Origin: Leifsonia xyli subsp. cynodontis DSM 46306
GTDB taxonomy: Bacteria; Actinomycetota; Actinomycetes; Actinomycetales; Microbacteriaceae
Assembly: GCF_000470775.1 (NCBI RefSeq)
Contig: NC_022438.1
Coordinates: 1,240,001 to 1,304,000 of the forward strand
Reading direction: 5' to 3'
DNA: 64,000 bases
Part shown: positions 50,075 to 58,810 of the stretch, piece after piece
Layout: every line of letters begins with the position of its first letter
Position numbering within the stretch: the stretch's first letter is position 1
The notes under the pieces: model-generated
Told to the model about the DNA's origin: nothing
Seen by the model: only the letters and a program-made list of their open reading frames with translations
Databases searched by the model: none
Translations under genes and position numbers: made by a program

Positions 50075-50333
50075 TGTGAGCCGGACGAGAGTCGGCCAGA
50101 ACGCGCTTCACCAGCGCATCCACCTCGTCACGAGAAACCACGCGGCCACCAAGCTCCTCGCGCGCCTCAGCCTGCAGCCTACTCATCCGCTCCGCGAACA
50201 GCTCGTGCCGCATCCGCTGCATTGCCACACGCAGAAACTCTGAGCGATTGCCGTGACCGAAGTGATCGACGAGCTCCTTGAGCCCCGCCTCGTCTTCCTC
50301 CGCCACTGCGAATCCGACCGTTTTAGCCGTCAT
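50067..50333 (-). CDS. Ribbon-helix-helix antitoxin
   Basis: 88-residue protein: N-terminal MTAKTVGFAVAEED beta strand and helices typical of ribbon-helix-helix antitoxins (GNRSEFLRVAMQR), then a charged tail to contact the toxin. The ATG at 50333 is chosen because GGAGGGA lies just upstream. It is the partner of the PIN gene downstream and probably autoregulates the operon. Confidence 0.82.
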   Translation of the reverse strand: MTAKTVGFAVAEEDEAGLKELVDHFGHGNRSEFLRVAMQRMRHELFAERMSRLQAEAREELGGRVVSRDEVDALVKRVLADSRPAHSA

Positions 50334-50430
50334 CACGCTTCCCTCCACCGTATGTAATGCGCATGCAATTCTAGCAGATCGCGCCCGCGGGTACTGTCCG
50401 TTTAACGGTGTGTGGGGGCTGGCGGTTTCA

Positions 50431-50521
50431 TCAGTGAGTGGTTCTCTCGAACCGGCCCGCGAAAGTGATCGCGAACGCGTTGAGGGCGGGCTTCCACCTG
50501 ATCACCCAGCGTGCCTTGCCG
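50431..50521 (-). pseudogene. IS256-family transposase, C-terminal fragment
   Basis: The minus strand reads ARWVIRWKPALNAFAITF then GRFERTTH and stop, the C-terminus of an IS256-type transposase. It is in the opposite orientation to the fragment at 49199, so they belong to different copies or to an inverted piece. Confidence 0.78.
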
Positions 50522-50530
50522 CCGCCGGTG

Positions 50531-50630
50531 GGGCCGATTGACCCCGATCGAGTTCGAGACCATCATGACCAAGACCGTCGCCCTCACGGCCTGACTACCC
50601 ACTGTCACCTATCCGTGCAGCAGACCCGGT
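50531..50630 (+). mobile_element. IS3 right-end remnant, copy 2
   Basis: CCGATTGACCCCGATCGAG through the stop and CCGTGCAGCAGACCC is nearly identical to the 3' end of the IS3 fragment at about 47925-48015. Confidence 0.75.
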
Positions 50631-50723
50631 AACCAGACACACCCTTCAACGCATACTTGTATTGTTTGGGGTGTTCTCGTCCTTTTTTTGGGGGGTGGGA
50701 AGCGAATGAAATAAGGAGTTGTT

Positions 50724-52313
50724 ATGAAATCATTTGTTGCTGCTGGGCTTGTGGTGCTGCTCGGTACGGGGGTGGTTCTTGGAGCCGCGGCGCCGAGTAT
50801 GGCGGCCACGACTAGTCCCGTTGATCCTGTCGTGACTGCTCTTTCGAAGGCGGTCGGGGATGTGATGGGTGGTGAGCAGATCACGATCAGCGGTGAGAAC
50901 CTGCAGAACGCCACTCAGGTTTGCTTTGGTCTGGGCTGTGTTCCGGTCACCTCGGCCACGTCCACCACCGTAGAGGTGACAACACCTGCGCATTATGGGT
51001 ATCAAGGCGGTCAAGCACAGGCGGTTGTCCCCGACTATCAGGAAGACACCGTCACTGTCACCGTGAAACTGAGTGATGAGGAAAAAGCCAGCGCGCCACA
51101 GCCGTACCGATATGAAGCGCTCACTCGCACTGGACGGGAAATGTCCTACGTGCTGGCGCACTGGGACAAGTATGACAATGCCCGCTACGCTGATTTCAAC
51201 CCGGTCGGTGGGGACTGCGCAAATTTCGCCTCCGCGGGACTGGCTGAGTGGTTCGGACGGGACCGAACCCGCATGGACTGGTACAACCAGTACGGCAGCT
51301 GGCAAGCGTCACGCCCGAATATCAACCTCTGGACAGACCCCTACGGCTACACAAACCCTGACGACAAGTGGGTCACCCCGTCCTGGGCATACGTGCCGTC
51401 CTTCTCCAACTGGCTGAACGACCAGAAGGAGCAGTTCGGAATCACCCGCACCGACCTGAGCAATCACCCCGCCACCTGGTCGAACGTCAGAGTCGGCGAC
51501 ATCGTCACCATGACCTGGAACGACAGCAGTCTGAAAGCCAACGCCGAGGGCGGCCAGGGGCTCAAGCCCAGGACCATACCCCTCACCGCCACGGGGGTAG
51601 GCACCGATCTGGGTGGGGATCACTCCATGATTGTCAGCCACATCACCACGGTCAACGGTCAGCTTGATGTCCAGCTCGCCGGGCACAACAACGACCGCAA
51701 CTACCTTTCCCTCACCGCTATTTACAATAACGACCCGAAGATGACGGGTAGCATCTGGCATCTTCCTAAGAACACACTCACGAATCAGCCCCGAATCGTT
51801 TCGGTGGCCCGAGGGTCTGACGGGACGATCACGATCACGGGCTGGTCGTCACCCGGCGCTCGCATGAAGACGACGAATGATCCGGACTACGGATGGTTCG
51901 ACCCGGAAGGCGGGATCACATACGCCGCCGCGGATGGCTCCTTCACCGTTGTCACAAAGCGGACCGTCAACGGTGCGGCTGTGGTCAAGTCTTTTGACCC
52001 GAATACAGGGCAAGCGATCAGCGAATCCGACCTTCCCATCATCCCTCAGACGCATGTGGACTCCGCTGTGCGGGGAACCGACGGAACGATCACGATCACA
52101 GGCTGGGCTCTGCCCGGCGCTCGCATGAAGACGACGAACGATCCGCACCAGGGATGGTTCGACCCGGAAGGCGGGAAGACGTACGCCAACGCGGACGGCT
52201 CCTTCACCGTTGTCACAAAACGGACCATCAACCGGCAGACTGCGGTCAAGTCCTACGACCCGAACACGGGCCAAGCGATCAGCGATTCCAACTACATTCC
52301 CGTAACCTCCTAA
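50724..52313 (+). CDS. Secreted TIG-domain amidase (amidase_6/NlpC-like) with C-terminal repeats
   Basis: 529-residue secreted protein. A signal peptide (about 1-27) is followed by an IPT/TIG-like domain (about 35-120) and a cysteine-amidase domain (about 140-350). That domain has GGDCANFASAGL (nucleophile Cys), GDHSMIVSHI (His) and GHNNDRNY (polar residue), the pattern of putative amidase domains acting on peptides or peptidoglycan. The C-terminus has two repeats of about 80 residues, each with DGTITITGW and SPGARMKTTND/LPGARMKTTND, then DPEGG and FTVVTKRT. It is intact; a broken paralogue lies at 62890-63719. A role in host or wall peptide cleavage is an inference. Confidence 0.83.
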   Translation: MKSFVAAGLVVLLGTGVVLGAAAPSMAATTSPVDPVVTALSKAVGDVMGGEQITISGENLQNATQVCFGLGCVPVTSATSTTVEVTTPAHYGYQGGQAQAVVPDYQEDTVTVTVKLSDEEKASAPQPYRYEALTRTGREMSYVLAHWDKYDNARYADFNPVGGDCANFASAGLAEWFGRDRTRMDWYNQYGSWQASRPNINLWTDPYGYTNPDDKWVTPSWAYVPSFSNWLNDQKEQFGITRTDLSNHPATWSNVRVGDIVTMTWNDSSLKANAEGGQGLKPRTIPLTATGVGTDLGGDHSMIVSHITTVNGQLDVQLAGHNNDRNYLSLTAIYNNDPKMTGSIWHLPKNTLTNQPRIVSVARGSDGTITITGWSSPGARMKTTNDPDYGWFDPEGGITYAAADGSFTVVTKRTVNGAAVVKSFDPNTGQAISESDLPIIPQTHVDSAVRGTDGTITITGWALPGARMKTTNDPHQGWFDPEGGKTYANADGSFTVVTKRTINRQTAVKSYDPNTGQAISDSNYIPVTS

Positions 52314-52373
52314 ATGGCTGAAGAAGTGAAAGGGGCGCGAAGAAGGAACTGGTGACCTCCGCTTTAACGACGA

Positions 52374-52416
52374 ATGCTCCCCTCACCCGACTCAAAAGCC
52401 GAGATGAGGGGAGCAT
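52374..52416 (+). terminator. Hairpin terminator after the amidase gene
   Basis: ATGCTCCCCTCA (52374-52385) pairs perfectly with TGAGGGGAGCAT (52405-52416) across a 19-nt loop, about 60 nt after the stop. Confidence 0.7.
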
Positions 52417-52488
52417 CCACGCGGAGCTGTGGTCAGCCACTCCTCGATGTCGACACGTCCACACCGATGGGGGAGGCCATCGTCGGCA

Positions 52489-52728
52489 TCATGGCCGTTC
52501 TCGCCACCGGAAGCCGACGCCTTGCTCGCGCATCTGCCGCGCCAGGTTCCGCAAATCGTGTTCCAGGTCCTCGAGCTCTCGCCGACGCCGCGCGGATCCG
52601 GCATAGCGCAACACTCGCTCCAACCCCGTCGGCGGAGGCACGGTCAACTGCATGTGTGCCTTCAGAGCGGACAGGTATGCGTTCGCAAGCTCAATCCGAT
52701 CAGACTGCGCGCTGCTCGATGTCGACAT
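52489..52728 (-). CDS. Small helical protein, unknown
   Basis: 79 residues, highly charged and helical (RRRRELEDLEHDLRNLARQM), no known motif. It lies just downstream of the RelBE-type pair on the same strand. Coding status is uncertain. Confidence 0.4.
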   Translation of the reverse strand: MSTSSSAQSDRIELANAYLSALKAHMQLTVPPPTGLERVLRYAGSARRRRELEDLEHDLRNLARQMREQGVGFRWRERP

Positions 52729-52769
52729 GTCGTTGAGCCTACGGGCGTGAGCGCGCGCTGCAGGGCCGG

Positions 52770-53048
52770 TCAGAAGGGTCGGTATGCATCCGCTCGATGC
52801 GCGATGCGCATCACCTGCACCACACGCTTGTCCTCATCGATGCGAACCAGCACACGGTAGGCGATCCCGACGTAACCAGACCGCATGCTATCCAGCTCAG
52901 CACCCAGAGGCTTGGTCACCCGCATCGGATTCTCGGTCAGCGGACCATCCAAGAACCGCAAAACAGCATCCGCCATCTTCTCCGGCAGTCGGCTCAGCGC
53001 GCGCATCGCCGAGCCCGAGACCTCAATGCGATAACTCTGGTCGCTCAC
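52770..53048 (-). CDS. RelE/ParE-family toxin
   Basis: 92-residue RelE-fold toxin, predicted ribosome-dependent mRNase: YRIEVSGSAMRALSRLPEKM, the MRSGYVGIAYRVLVRIDE core and VVQVMRIAHRADAYR. It overlaps the upstream antitoxin by 4 bases. Confidence 0.9.
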   Translation of the reverse strand: MSDQSYRIEVSGSAMRALSRLPEKMADAVLRFLDGPLTENPMRVTKPLGAELDSMRSGYVGIAYRVLVRIDEDKRVVQVMRIAHRADAYRPF

Positions 53049-53314
53049 CGATTCGCCAGCTGCGCGCGAACCTCATCCAACGACAACATCCGACCCGCAG
53101 CGACATCCTCCTCCGCCTCGGCCATCTCCGCAGCATGAGCTGGATCCGACAACCAAGCCAACATCTCCTGCAGCGAGTCGAGATCCTCAGGTGAAATCAG
53201 CACCGCGGCCGGCTTCCCGTGCCGCGTAATCACCACCGCATCATGCGTGGCCTCAACACCCTCGACCAGATTCGAGAGCTTGTCCTTCGCTTCACTCACC
53301 GACATTGTCTGCAT
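53045..53314 (-). CDS. Phd/YefM-family antitoxin
   Basis: 89-residue antitoxin with the Phd/YefM DNA-binding N-terminus (MSVSEAKDKLSNLVEGVE, VITRHGKPAAVLISPED) and a disordered acidic C-terminus. It is the first gene of the pair with the RelE toxin. Confidence 0.9.
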   Translation of the reverse strand: MQTMSVSEAKDKLSNLVEGVEATHDAVVITRHGKPAAVLISPEDLDSLQEMLAWLSDPAHAAEMAEAEEDVAAGRMLSLDEVRAQLANR

Positions 53315-53367
53315 GCTACGATCATGCCATACTTTCGGGTCATTTATTAGCCAGAAAAGTAGCCGAT

Positions 53368-53389
53368 AATCTACCTTATGTCAGTTTGA
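53368..53389. repeat. 22-bp shared motif, copy 1
   Basis: AATCTACCTTATGTCAGTTTGA lies 54 bp upstream of the Phd antitoxin start. A copy differing at one position is found at 61771-61792, also upstream of an antitoxin gene. Partial inverted arms (TAGCCGATAAT and ATAACCGGCTA) flank copy 1. Confidence 0.65.
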
Positions 53390-53456
53390 TAACCGGCTAA
53401 AAGGAAACCCGGATCACGCGTATTTCTGTTCCGGTGTCGGTACGACGCTGTCGACA

Positions 53457-54032
53457 TCAGGAAGCATCGCCGTCGCGGACCGCGCGTAGGTGACGCTGTT
53501 GCCGCGGGTCGGATGGGAGCGACGCCCAGAGCGTCTGGGCGGTCGGAACTGGCCTCTCGTCGATACTCAGACGCTCTGTGAAAAGTGCCAGAGTCGCTCC
53601 GGCGCCTTCGGCCGCGGGAGCGAGGATTCCGTGTCGGTTTAATTGGTGGGCAGCTGCCGCGACCGCTTGGCACGCGTCGTATTCGCCGACTGTTGAGTGG
53701 AGGTCGGCTGTTGTCAGCCCCACGGTCGCCGCTGTCTTGTCATCAGTGAGGTCGAGCACCCGAGTGACCTTCACCGGCACCGTGTAGAGGATCCTCGGTC
53801 GGATGTTCGCCGCCGGGATGCCTTGGTCTTCGACAAGGTGCCGGTAGGCCTCGATCACGGTGCCGCTCTCCGGCCGCGCGAGGTAGATCACCCGGAAGTT
53901 CGCTCCCCAGCGGTCGTCCGTGCCGCCGGTGAACGCGTCACGGTTGGGCGCGGCGTGTCGGTAGAACGCGTCGCGGATCTCGACAGTCTTCGCCGAGGCC
54001 ACGCGTTCCAGTACCGATCGCAGCGAGTCCAT
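53457..54032 (-). CDS. RES-domain toxin
   Basis: 191-residue RES-family protein. The characteristic Arg, Glu and Ser positions are suggested by FYRHAAPNRDAF, SGTVIEAYRHLVEDQG and a C-terminal region rich in Ser. Family toxins degrade NAD. It is encoded 2 nt downstream of an Xre-type antitoxin. Confidence 0.82.
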   Translation of the reverse strand: MDSLRSVLERVASAKTVEIRDAFYRHAAPNRDAFTGGTDDRWGANFRVIYLARPESGTVIEAYRHLVEDQGIPAANIRPRILYTVPVKVTRVLDLTDDKTAATVGLTTADLHSTVGEYDACQAVAAAAHQLNRHGILAPAAEGAGATLALFTERLSIDERPVPTAQTLWASLPSDPRQQRHLRAVRDGDAS

Positions 54033-54034
54033 TG

Positions 54035-54388
54035 CTACCTCTTCGGACCACCGGCGAGATTTTCGACCAGCGAGAGGACGTCATGGAAGTGACCGGACTG
54101 GAGGGCGTCGAGTGGCCGCTGATGCTGCAGGGCCCGCTGAGGTCGGTGGAGCCAGATCTCGATGCCTTCCCGGTCGAAGACATCTGCCAGTTCGGTCACC
54201 ACATATTGCAGCTCGAGCAGTCGGTCGCGTTGGCGGCCGTCCGGGTTCGCCGTGCCGGCGGCCCAGTTTTGTACCGCACGGAGCTTCACCCCCGTCACGT
54301 CGGCGATCTCCGCCAGCGTCAATGCCTGCCGGGTGTCTTCGACCATCTGTCGATACACCGGTGAGGTTGGAGCCGCGAGGTTGCTCAT
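54035..54388 (-). CDS. Xre/ParS-type antitoxin
   Basis: 117-residue protein with a helix-turn-helix (LTLAEIADVTGVKLRAVQNWAAG) and a C-terminal toxin-binding domain (REGIEIWLHRPQRAL) like antitoxins of RES toxins. With the RES gene it makes a complete type II module. Confidence 0.85.
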   Translation of the reverse strand: MSNLAAPTSPVYRQMVEDTRQALTLAEIADVTGVKLRAVQNWAAGTANPDGRQRDRLLELQYVVTELADVFDREGIEIWLHRPQRALQHQRPLDALQSGHFHDVLSLVENLAGGPKR

Positions 54389-54522
54389 CAGGGGTCCCTT
54401 CTCACTCCAGCGCCATCGGCGCCGGTTGAACCCATCATACTCACCAGCGTTCGCTGATGCATATCGAAATGCATGCTAGAGTGCGTACCTATAGACCTGC
54501 CGCGTAGCCTGGAGGGTGACTG

Positions 54523-55206
54523 ATGGCTCTGCTTATCCGCGCTAGTCGCAACGACCACACCGTTGTGGAGCATTTCCTCACGCCCTCAACAGCAGGGGCG
54601 TTCGCGACGAGACGCACGATGATCGACGCGGTCGTTGCCGATGCGGTCGTTGCCGTGCAGCGACCTCAGCTTCGGCGGATCACAACCGACGCCGGCACAC
54701 CCTATCTGATCGATCCGCTCACGCCCCTCCTACAGTCTCTTCAGGGCGACACCGACAGCTGGGCGAGGCTGCCCTTTGCCCGGCCGGAGCCGGTGACCGT
54801 CGATCAACTGATGCCTCCGGACTTGTTCTTCGGCACCACCATCGCGACCTGCATCATCGTGCTGAAGAAGTCGAAGAAGACGAACGACGTGCTCTTCATC
54901 GACGCGTCCGCCGAGTTCACCCGCGTCGGGAACAAGAACAAGCTGACGCCCGAGAACCAGCAGAAGATCCTCGACGCGTTCGAGAACCGCACGGATGCCG
55001 ACCACTTCGCCCATGCCGTGTCGAGCACCGAGATCGCGGAGAACGGTTACAACATCTCCGTGTCCTCCTATGTCGAGCAGGAAGACACCCGCGAGACGGT
55101 GGACATCACCGCGCTGAACGCCGAGATCACCCGCATCGTTGCCCAACAGGCCGAACTGCGCACTGCCATCGATGAGATTGTCGAAGATCTGGAGCGCACG
55201 TCATGA
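54523..55206 (+). pseudogene. hsdM: Chimeric gene: unknown N-terminus joined to HsdM C-terminus
   Basis: 227 residues. From residue 97 on (PPDLFFGTTIATCIIVLKKS, FIDASAEFTRVGNKNKLTP) it matches the C-terminal third of type I restriction methyltransferase HsdM. The first 96 residues do not resemble HsdM and lack the SAM-binding and NPPF motifs, so a deletion has fused an unrelated 5' end in frame. It cannot be an active methylase. It overlaps the next gene as ATGA. Confidence 0.75.
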
Positions 55207-55775
55207 GCGACGACGGCAGCTCTCCGTTTCACGTTGTCTGGGACCCGACGCCCGACGCCTTTGGCGTCCCGCAGACGATCTTCGGCCGGCGCGATGAAGA
55301 GTTCTACGGCGCGATCGGGCGCATCGCGGGCTTGTCGGCCTTGATCGAGTATCAGGCCCTCACGATCTACCAGACCATGAAAAACGCGGCTCAGACAACG
55401 GATACGCAACTGTCGGCGAGCCAGCTGCTAGAGAAGGCATTCAAAGAGTTCAAAGAGTTGGCGCCCGTAGGCGACGATGCAGACAGACACGTCCTGTTCC
55501 AGTACTACAGCGACGTCAAAACCATTCTCCGCGCGCGCAACGACTACATCCATAACCTCTGGCCAGCTCAGCCCGGAGAGGCGTTGTTCGGATGGCGACC
55601 GAACCCCGACAAGACGAACCGCGCGGACCAGCCGACCACCACCACCCAGACCAGCATGGATGAGCTCAGAGCGTTCATCCTGCAACTTGTAGAGCTCGTC
55701 AGGCGGCGCGACACCACTTACGTCGCGGCGTGCGCCCTGCAAGACGTCAGGATCAGAGGCGGAGTCACTTCATGA
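55203..55775 (+). CDS. HEPN-like protein in a type I RM locus
   Basis: 190-residue helical protein of no assigned family, encoded between hsdM and hsdS with 4-base overlaps on both sides. The segment RARNDYIHNLW contains RNxxxH (R-N-D-Y-I-H), the catalytic signature of HEPN-domain RNases. The predicted helix before and after it fits that fold. A role as an accessory nuclease guarding or using the RM system is a hypothesis from position and motif only. Confidence 0.6.
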   Translation: MSDDGSSPFHVVWDPTPDAFGVPQTIFGRRDEEFYGAIGRIAGLSALIEYQALTIYQTMKNAAQTTDTQLSASQLLEKAFKEFKELAPVGDDADRHVLFQYYSDVKTILRARNDYIHNLWPAQPGEALFGWRPNPDKTNRADQPTTTTQTSMDELRAFILQLVELVRRRDTTYVAACALQDVRIRGGVTS

Positions 55776-56431
55776 GCCGGATCGATCAGCTGATCGCGGA
55801 ACTCGCTCCTAACGGAGTCCAGTTCGCGACGCTTGGCGACGTCGGACAATTCATCCGCGGTAATGGGTTGCAGAAATCCGATCTTACGGAGCAAGGCACT
55901 CCAGCCTATTCACTATGGTCAGGTGCACACCTATTACGGCATCTGGACGACCACCACAAAGTCGTTTACAAACCCTTCACTGGCAGCAAAGATACGGCGA
56001 GCGGCACCTGGGGATCTGATCGTCGCCACGACGAGTGAGGATGACGCGGCCCTCGCAAAAGCCACGGCGTGGCTTGGTGACTGCGACGTTGCCGTGAGCG
56101 GCGACGCGTACATCTATCGCCACACGCTCGATCCTCGGTACGTTGCCTACTTCTTCCAGTCTGAGCAGTTCCAGGATCAGAAGGTTCGACACATTACTGG
56201 TACGAAGGTCCGCCGCATCTCAGGTGAATCGCTCGGGAAGATCCGAATCCCCGTCCCGCCTCTCGCTGTTCAGCGTGAGATCGCGAGAATCTTGGATCAG
56301 TTCACTCAGCTGGAGGCTCGTCGGCAGCAGTATGCCTTCTATCGGAACTAGCTTCTGACCTTCTCCGAAGCCGGGGTACGGAGGGTTTCGATGGGTGAAG
56401 CTGGTGCATTCTTCGGCGGGCTCACTGGCAA
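55772..56431 (+). pseudogene. hsdS: HsdS specificity subunit, frameshifted and IS-interrupted
   Basis: The first target-recognition half of a type I specificity subunit is present: IDQLIAELAPNGV, then after a frame change near 55905 IHYGQVHTYYG and GDLIVATTSEDD, and the conserved linker IPVPPLAVQREIARILDQF. A TAG at 56349-56351 replaces a sense codon just before LLTFSEAG, and the frame then ends where the IS5 element begins. The second half is absent. Confidence 0.85.
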
Positions 56432-57343
56432 GGCTTAGAGATGGTTTCAGTAGTCGTTTTTGGTGAGTTTGCGGGCGCTGGTGATCGCGATTGCTAGAGC
56501 GACGAGCGCCGTGATCGTTGAGGCGGTGCGGTCGTAGCGAGTGGCGAGTTTCCGGAAGGCGAGGATCCAGGCCATGGTGCGTTCGACTACCCAACAGTGT
56601 TTACCCAGTCACTGTTTGGAGTCGACTCCGATTCGTGCGATGCGTGCCTTGATCCCACGACAACGCAGGTAACAGCGGACGCGGCGGTTGTCGTAAGCCT
56701 TATCGGCGTGGAAGATAACCGGGCGGCGTCTGGGCCGACCGCGGCCGACGCCCTTGATCGCGGTGATGTTGTCTAACACAGGTTCCACGAGCATGGAGTC
56801 GTGTCGGTTGGCGCCGGAGATCTCCACATGCAGCGGGAGTCCGTTGCGGTCGGTCAGGACATGGTACTTGGTGCCCCGTTTCCCACGATCCGTGGGGTTA
56901 GGTCCAGTGAGATCGCCCCCCCTTTTCGCCCGGACACTTACGGAGTCCAGGCAGGTTCTTGACCAGTCGATCATGCCAGCCTGGCCGAGTTCGTCGAGCA
57001 TGATCTTCCGCAGTGCATCCCACGCGCCCGCTTCGGACCATTCACGCAGACGCCGCCAACAAGTGACCCCGGACCCATACCCCAACTCGGGCGGGAGCTT
57101 CTCCACGGGATCCCCGTCAGCAGCACGAACACGATCCCAGCGAACACCTTCCGGTCAGGAACCCGAGGCTGCCCAGCCCGCCCATTGACCACAGGCGGCC
57201 GAGGCGGAATCAACGGCTCCAGCCGCTCCCACAACATATCCGTAATGAACCGATCCTCAGCAAGCGTCGACACTCGACCAGCATCCCCGCTAACCAGCCA
57301 CAACAACCACCGCCACGCCGACTACTGAAACCACCTCTAAGCC
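56432..57343 (-). mobile_element. IS5-family element, copy B, complete ends
   Basis: About 0.9 kb bounded by inverted repeats of 25 bp differing at one position (56432-56456 and 57319-57343; GGCTTAGAGATGG at the left). A TA dinucleotide inside the outer ends is consistent with a 2-bp target duplication of this IS group. It is inserted between hsdS and a secreted-protein gene, truncating both. Confidence 0.85.
56447..57306 (-). pseudogene. IS5-family transposase, copy B
   Basis: Two-frame DDE transposase: first part ITDMLWERLEPLIPP to GIPWR, second part LPPELGYGSG to ARIGVDSKQ, with DRNGLPLHVE and FHADKAYDNRR carrying core residues. A TGA (about 56612) follows SKQ; related transposases have Arg here (SSERLGRHRW), so CGA to TGA is likely. 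WVVERTMAWI and the last 50 residues lie beyond the stop. The same TGA occurs in copy A. Confidence 0.82.
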
Positions 57344-58018
57344 GACGGTCGCGCCGGCGCCGGAGATGGTGCCGTTAGTATGGACGGTCGCGGTCATCGA
57401 CCAGGACGTGGTGATCCACGCGGGCTGGTTGACGTTCCAGCCACAATAGAGGTTGCGGGAGGTGGTCGAACCGGTGTCGTTCTTGCTGACGTTGCTGATG
57501 GTCCAGCCGGTCACGACGTAGTTCGTGAAGCAGGTCTGCGAGCCGTTATAGCCTGAGTATCTCTGGGTGACCCAGACCCGGGATCCGTTGTAATAGAACG
57601 TGCCTTTCTGCGTCTGCGTGTATGCGACGCCGGTCACGAACTGCGACCAGTGGTTCGACGAGACCGCGCGTGCGGCGGTCGGCGAAGCTGTGGCCAGGAT
57701 CTCCGACTTCTGGGCCGCCGACAGACCGGGATCGGCGAGGACCTGCGCGCGCGTCGAGGTCTGCGGCGTCCCAAGGCTTACCCCCGTCTTGAACGTGCAG
57801 TCGGCGAGAGCCTTTCCGGCGGCCACACAGTTCGGGTCGACGATGGAGTTCGTGCTCGACTGGCCGGCACTGATCGTGGCGAGCCCGGCCGTGTCCGTGG
57901 CCGCCGCCTGTGCGGGCATCGCCGCCCCGACAACGAAGAGTACAGCGCTTGCAGCGGCCGCGATCGCCCCCAGGAGCGAGCGGGTCCTGAGTGGCGAGTG
58001 GGTCCTGAGTGATTTCAT
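57344..58018 (-). pseudogene. Secreted protein of unknown family, truncated by IS5 copy B
   Basis: About 225 residues remain. A signal peptide (residues 1-39, ending MPAQAAA) is followed by a Ser/Thr/Asn-rich domain with four Cys (DPNC, ADCTF, SQTCF, LYCGW). The frame runs into the IS left end, which supplies the last residues. GGAAGGAAAC precedes the ATG. Confidence 0.65.
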
Positions 58019-58229
58019 CCCCTGTTTCCTTCCCCGAACATGATTGGAATCGAGACTCCAGAAGGGAGGTCTCTATAAGAAGATGTCCGGCACAACCTGT
58101 CCGGTTCCCACCAATTATTCGGCGCGCCAAAGCTCTAGGTGAAGTCGTTTTTCCCGTGCTATCGTCGCCGGGCATAGGCCATCGCGAACGGCGGATAGCC
58201 GCTCGTACGAGACATGAAGGAGGGATCCC

Positions 58230-58475
58230 ATGAAAACCCCTGACATCCTCGGTTCGGTCCTGATCATCGTCGGGTTCGCTGCGCTGGCGGCCTGGCTGGT
58301 CTTCATCGTGATCGCTGCCGTCCAGATCATCCGTTCCTCGGAGATGGGTTACTGGACCAAGCTCATCTGGGTCGCAGCGCTCGTGATCTTCCCCCTGCTC
58401 GGCGTTATCGCCTGGTACGCGTTCGGCGACCGGACTCGGCGGATCCAGAATACGGTCACTGCCCACCTTCGCTGA
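58230..58475 (+). CDS. PLDc_N-type small membrane protein
   Basis: 81 residues with two transmembrane helices and the family motif YWTKLIWVAALVIFPLLGVIAWYAFG. Function unknown; it resembles the N-terminal region of phospholipase D/cardiolipin synthases. A GGAGGGA precedes the ATG. Confidence 0.82.
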   Translation: MKTPDILGSVLIIVGFAALAAWLVFIVIAAVQIIRSSEMGYWTKLIWVAALVIFPLLGVIAWYAFGDRTRRIQNTVTAHLR

Positions 58476-58527
58476 GTCGCTCAGCCCTTCGTGTTACCCT
58501 CTGTCCGTTCAGACAGGGGTCTCGCGG

Positions 58528-58624
58528 GTGGACGACGAACGAGCTGATGCCGCCCTCTGGTTGGAAGCGACCACTGGCACCGAGCGTTCATTCGACGTCT
58601 TGTTCGACCGCTACCGGACCAGGC
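58528..58624 (+). pseudogene. ECF-type sigma factor, N-terminal fragment
   Basis: The first 30 residues (DDERADAALWLEATTG, FDVLFDRYRTR) match the start of ECF sigma factors such as region 2.1. The gene is cut at about 58620 where an IS3 end remnant begins. Confidence 0.6.
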
Positions 58625-58666
58625 CGATTCAACTACAACCTGCCACCTACCCGTACAGCAGACCCA
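58625..58666 (+). mobile_element. IS3 right-end remnant, copy 3
   Basis: CTGCCACCTACCCGTACAGC and flanking bases resemble the 3' ends of the IS3 pieces at about 47990 and 50600. It truncates the sigma-factor fragment. Confidence 0.55.
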
Positions 58667-58810
58667 GGCGTGGATCCCCCCGAGGTCGCTCATCCTTGAG
58701 TTCCTTCCCATGTAGTAGGTTCGGGACCGGAGTCTAGCCGCGCTTAGCCAAGACGGGCGCCAGGGCAGTTGCGTCACGATGCGGATCGAAACGAACGTGG
58801 AACTTTGGAT

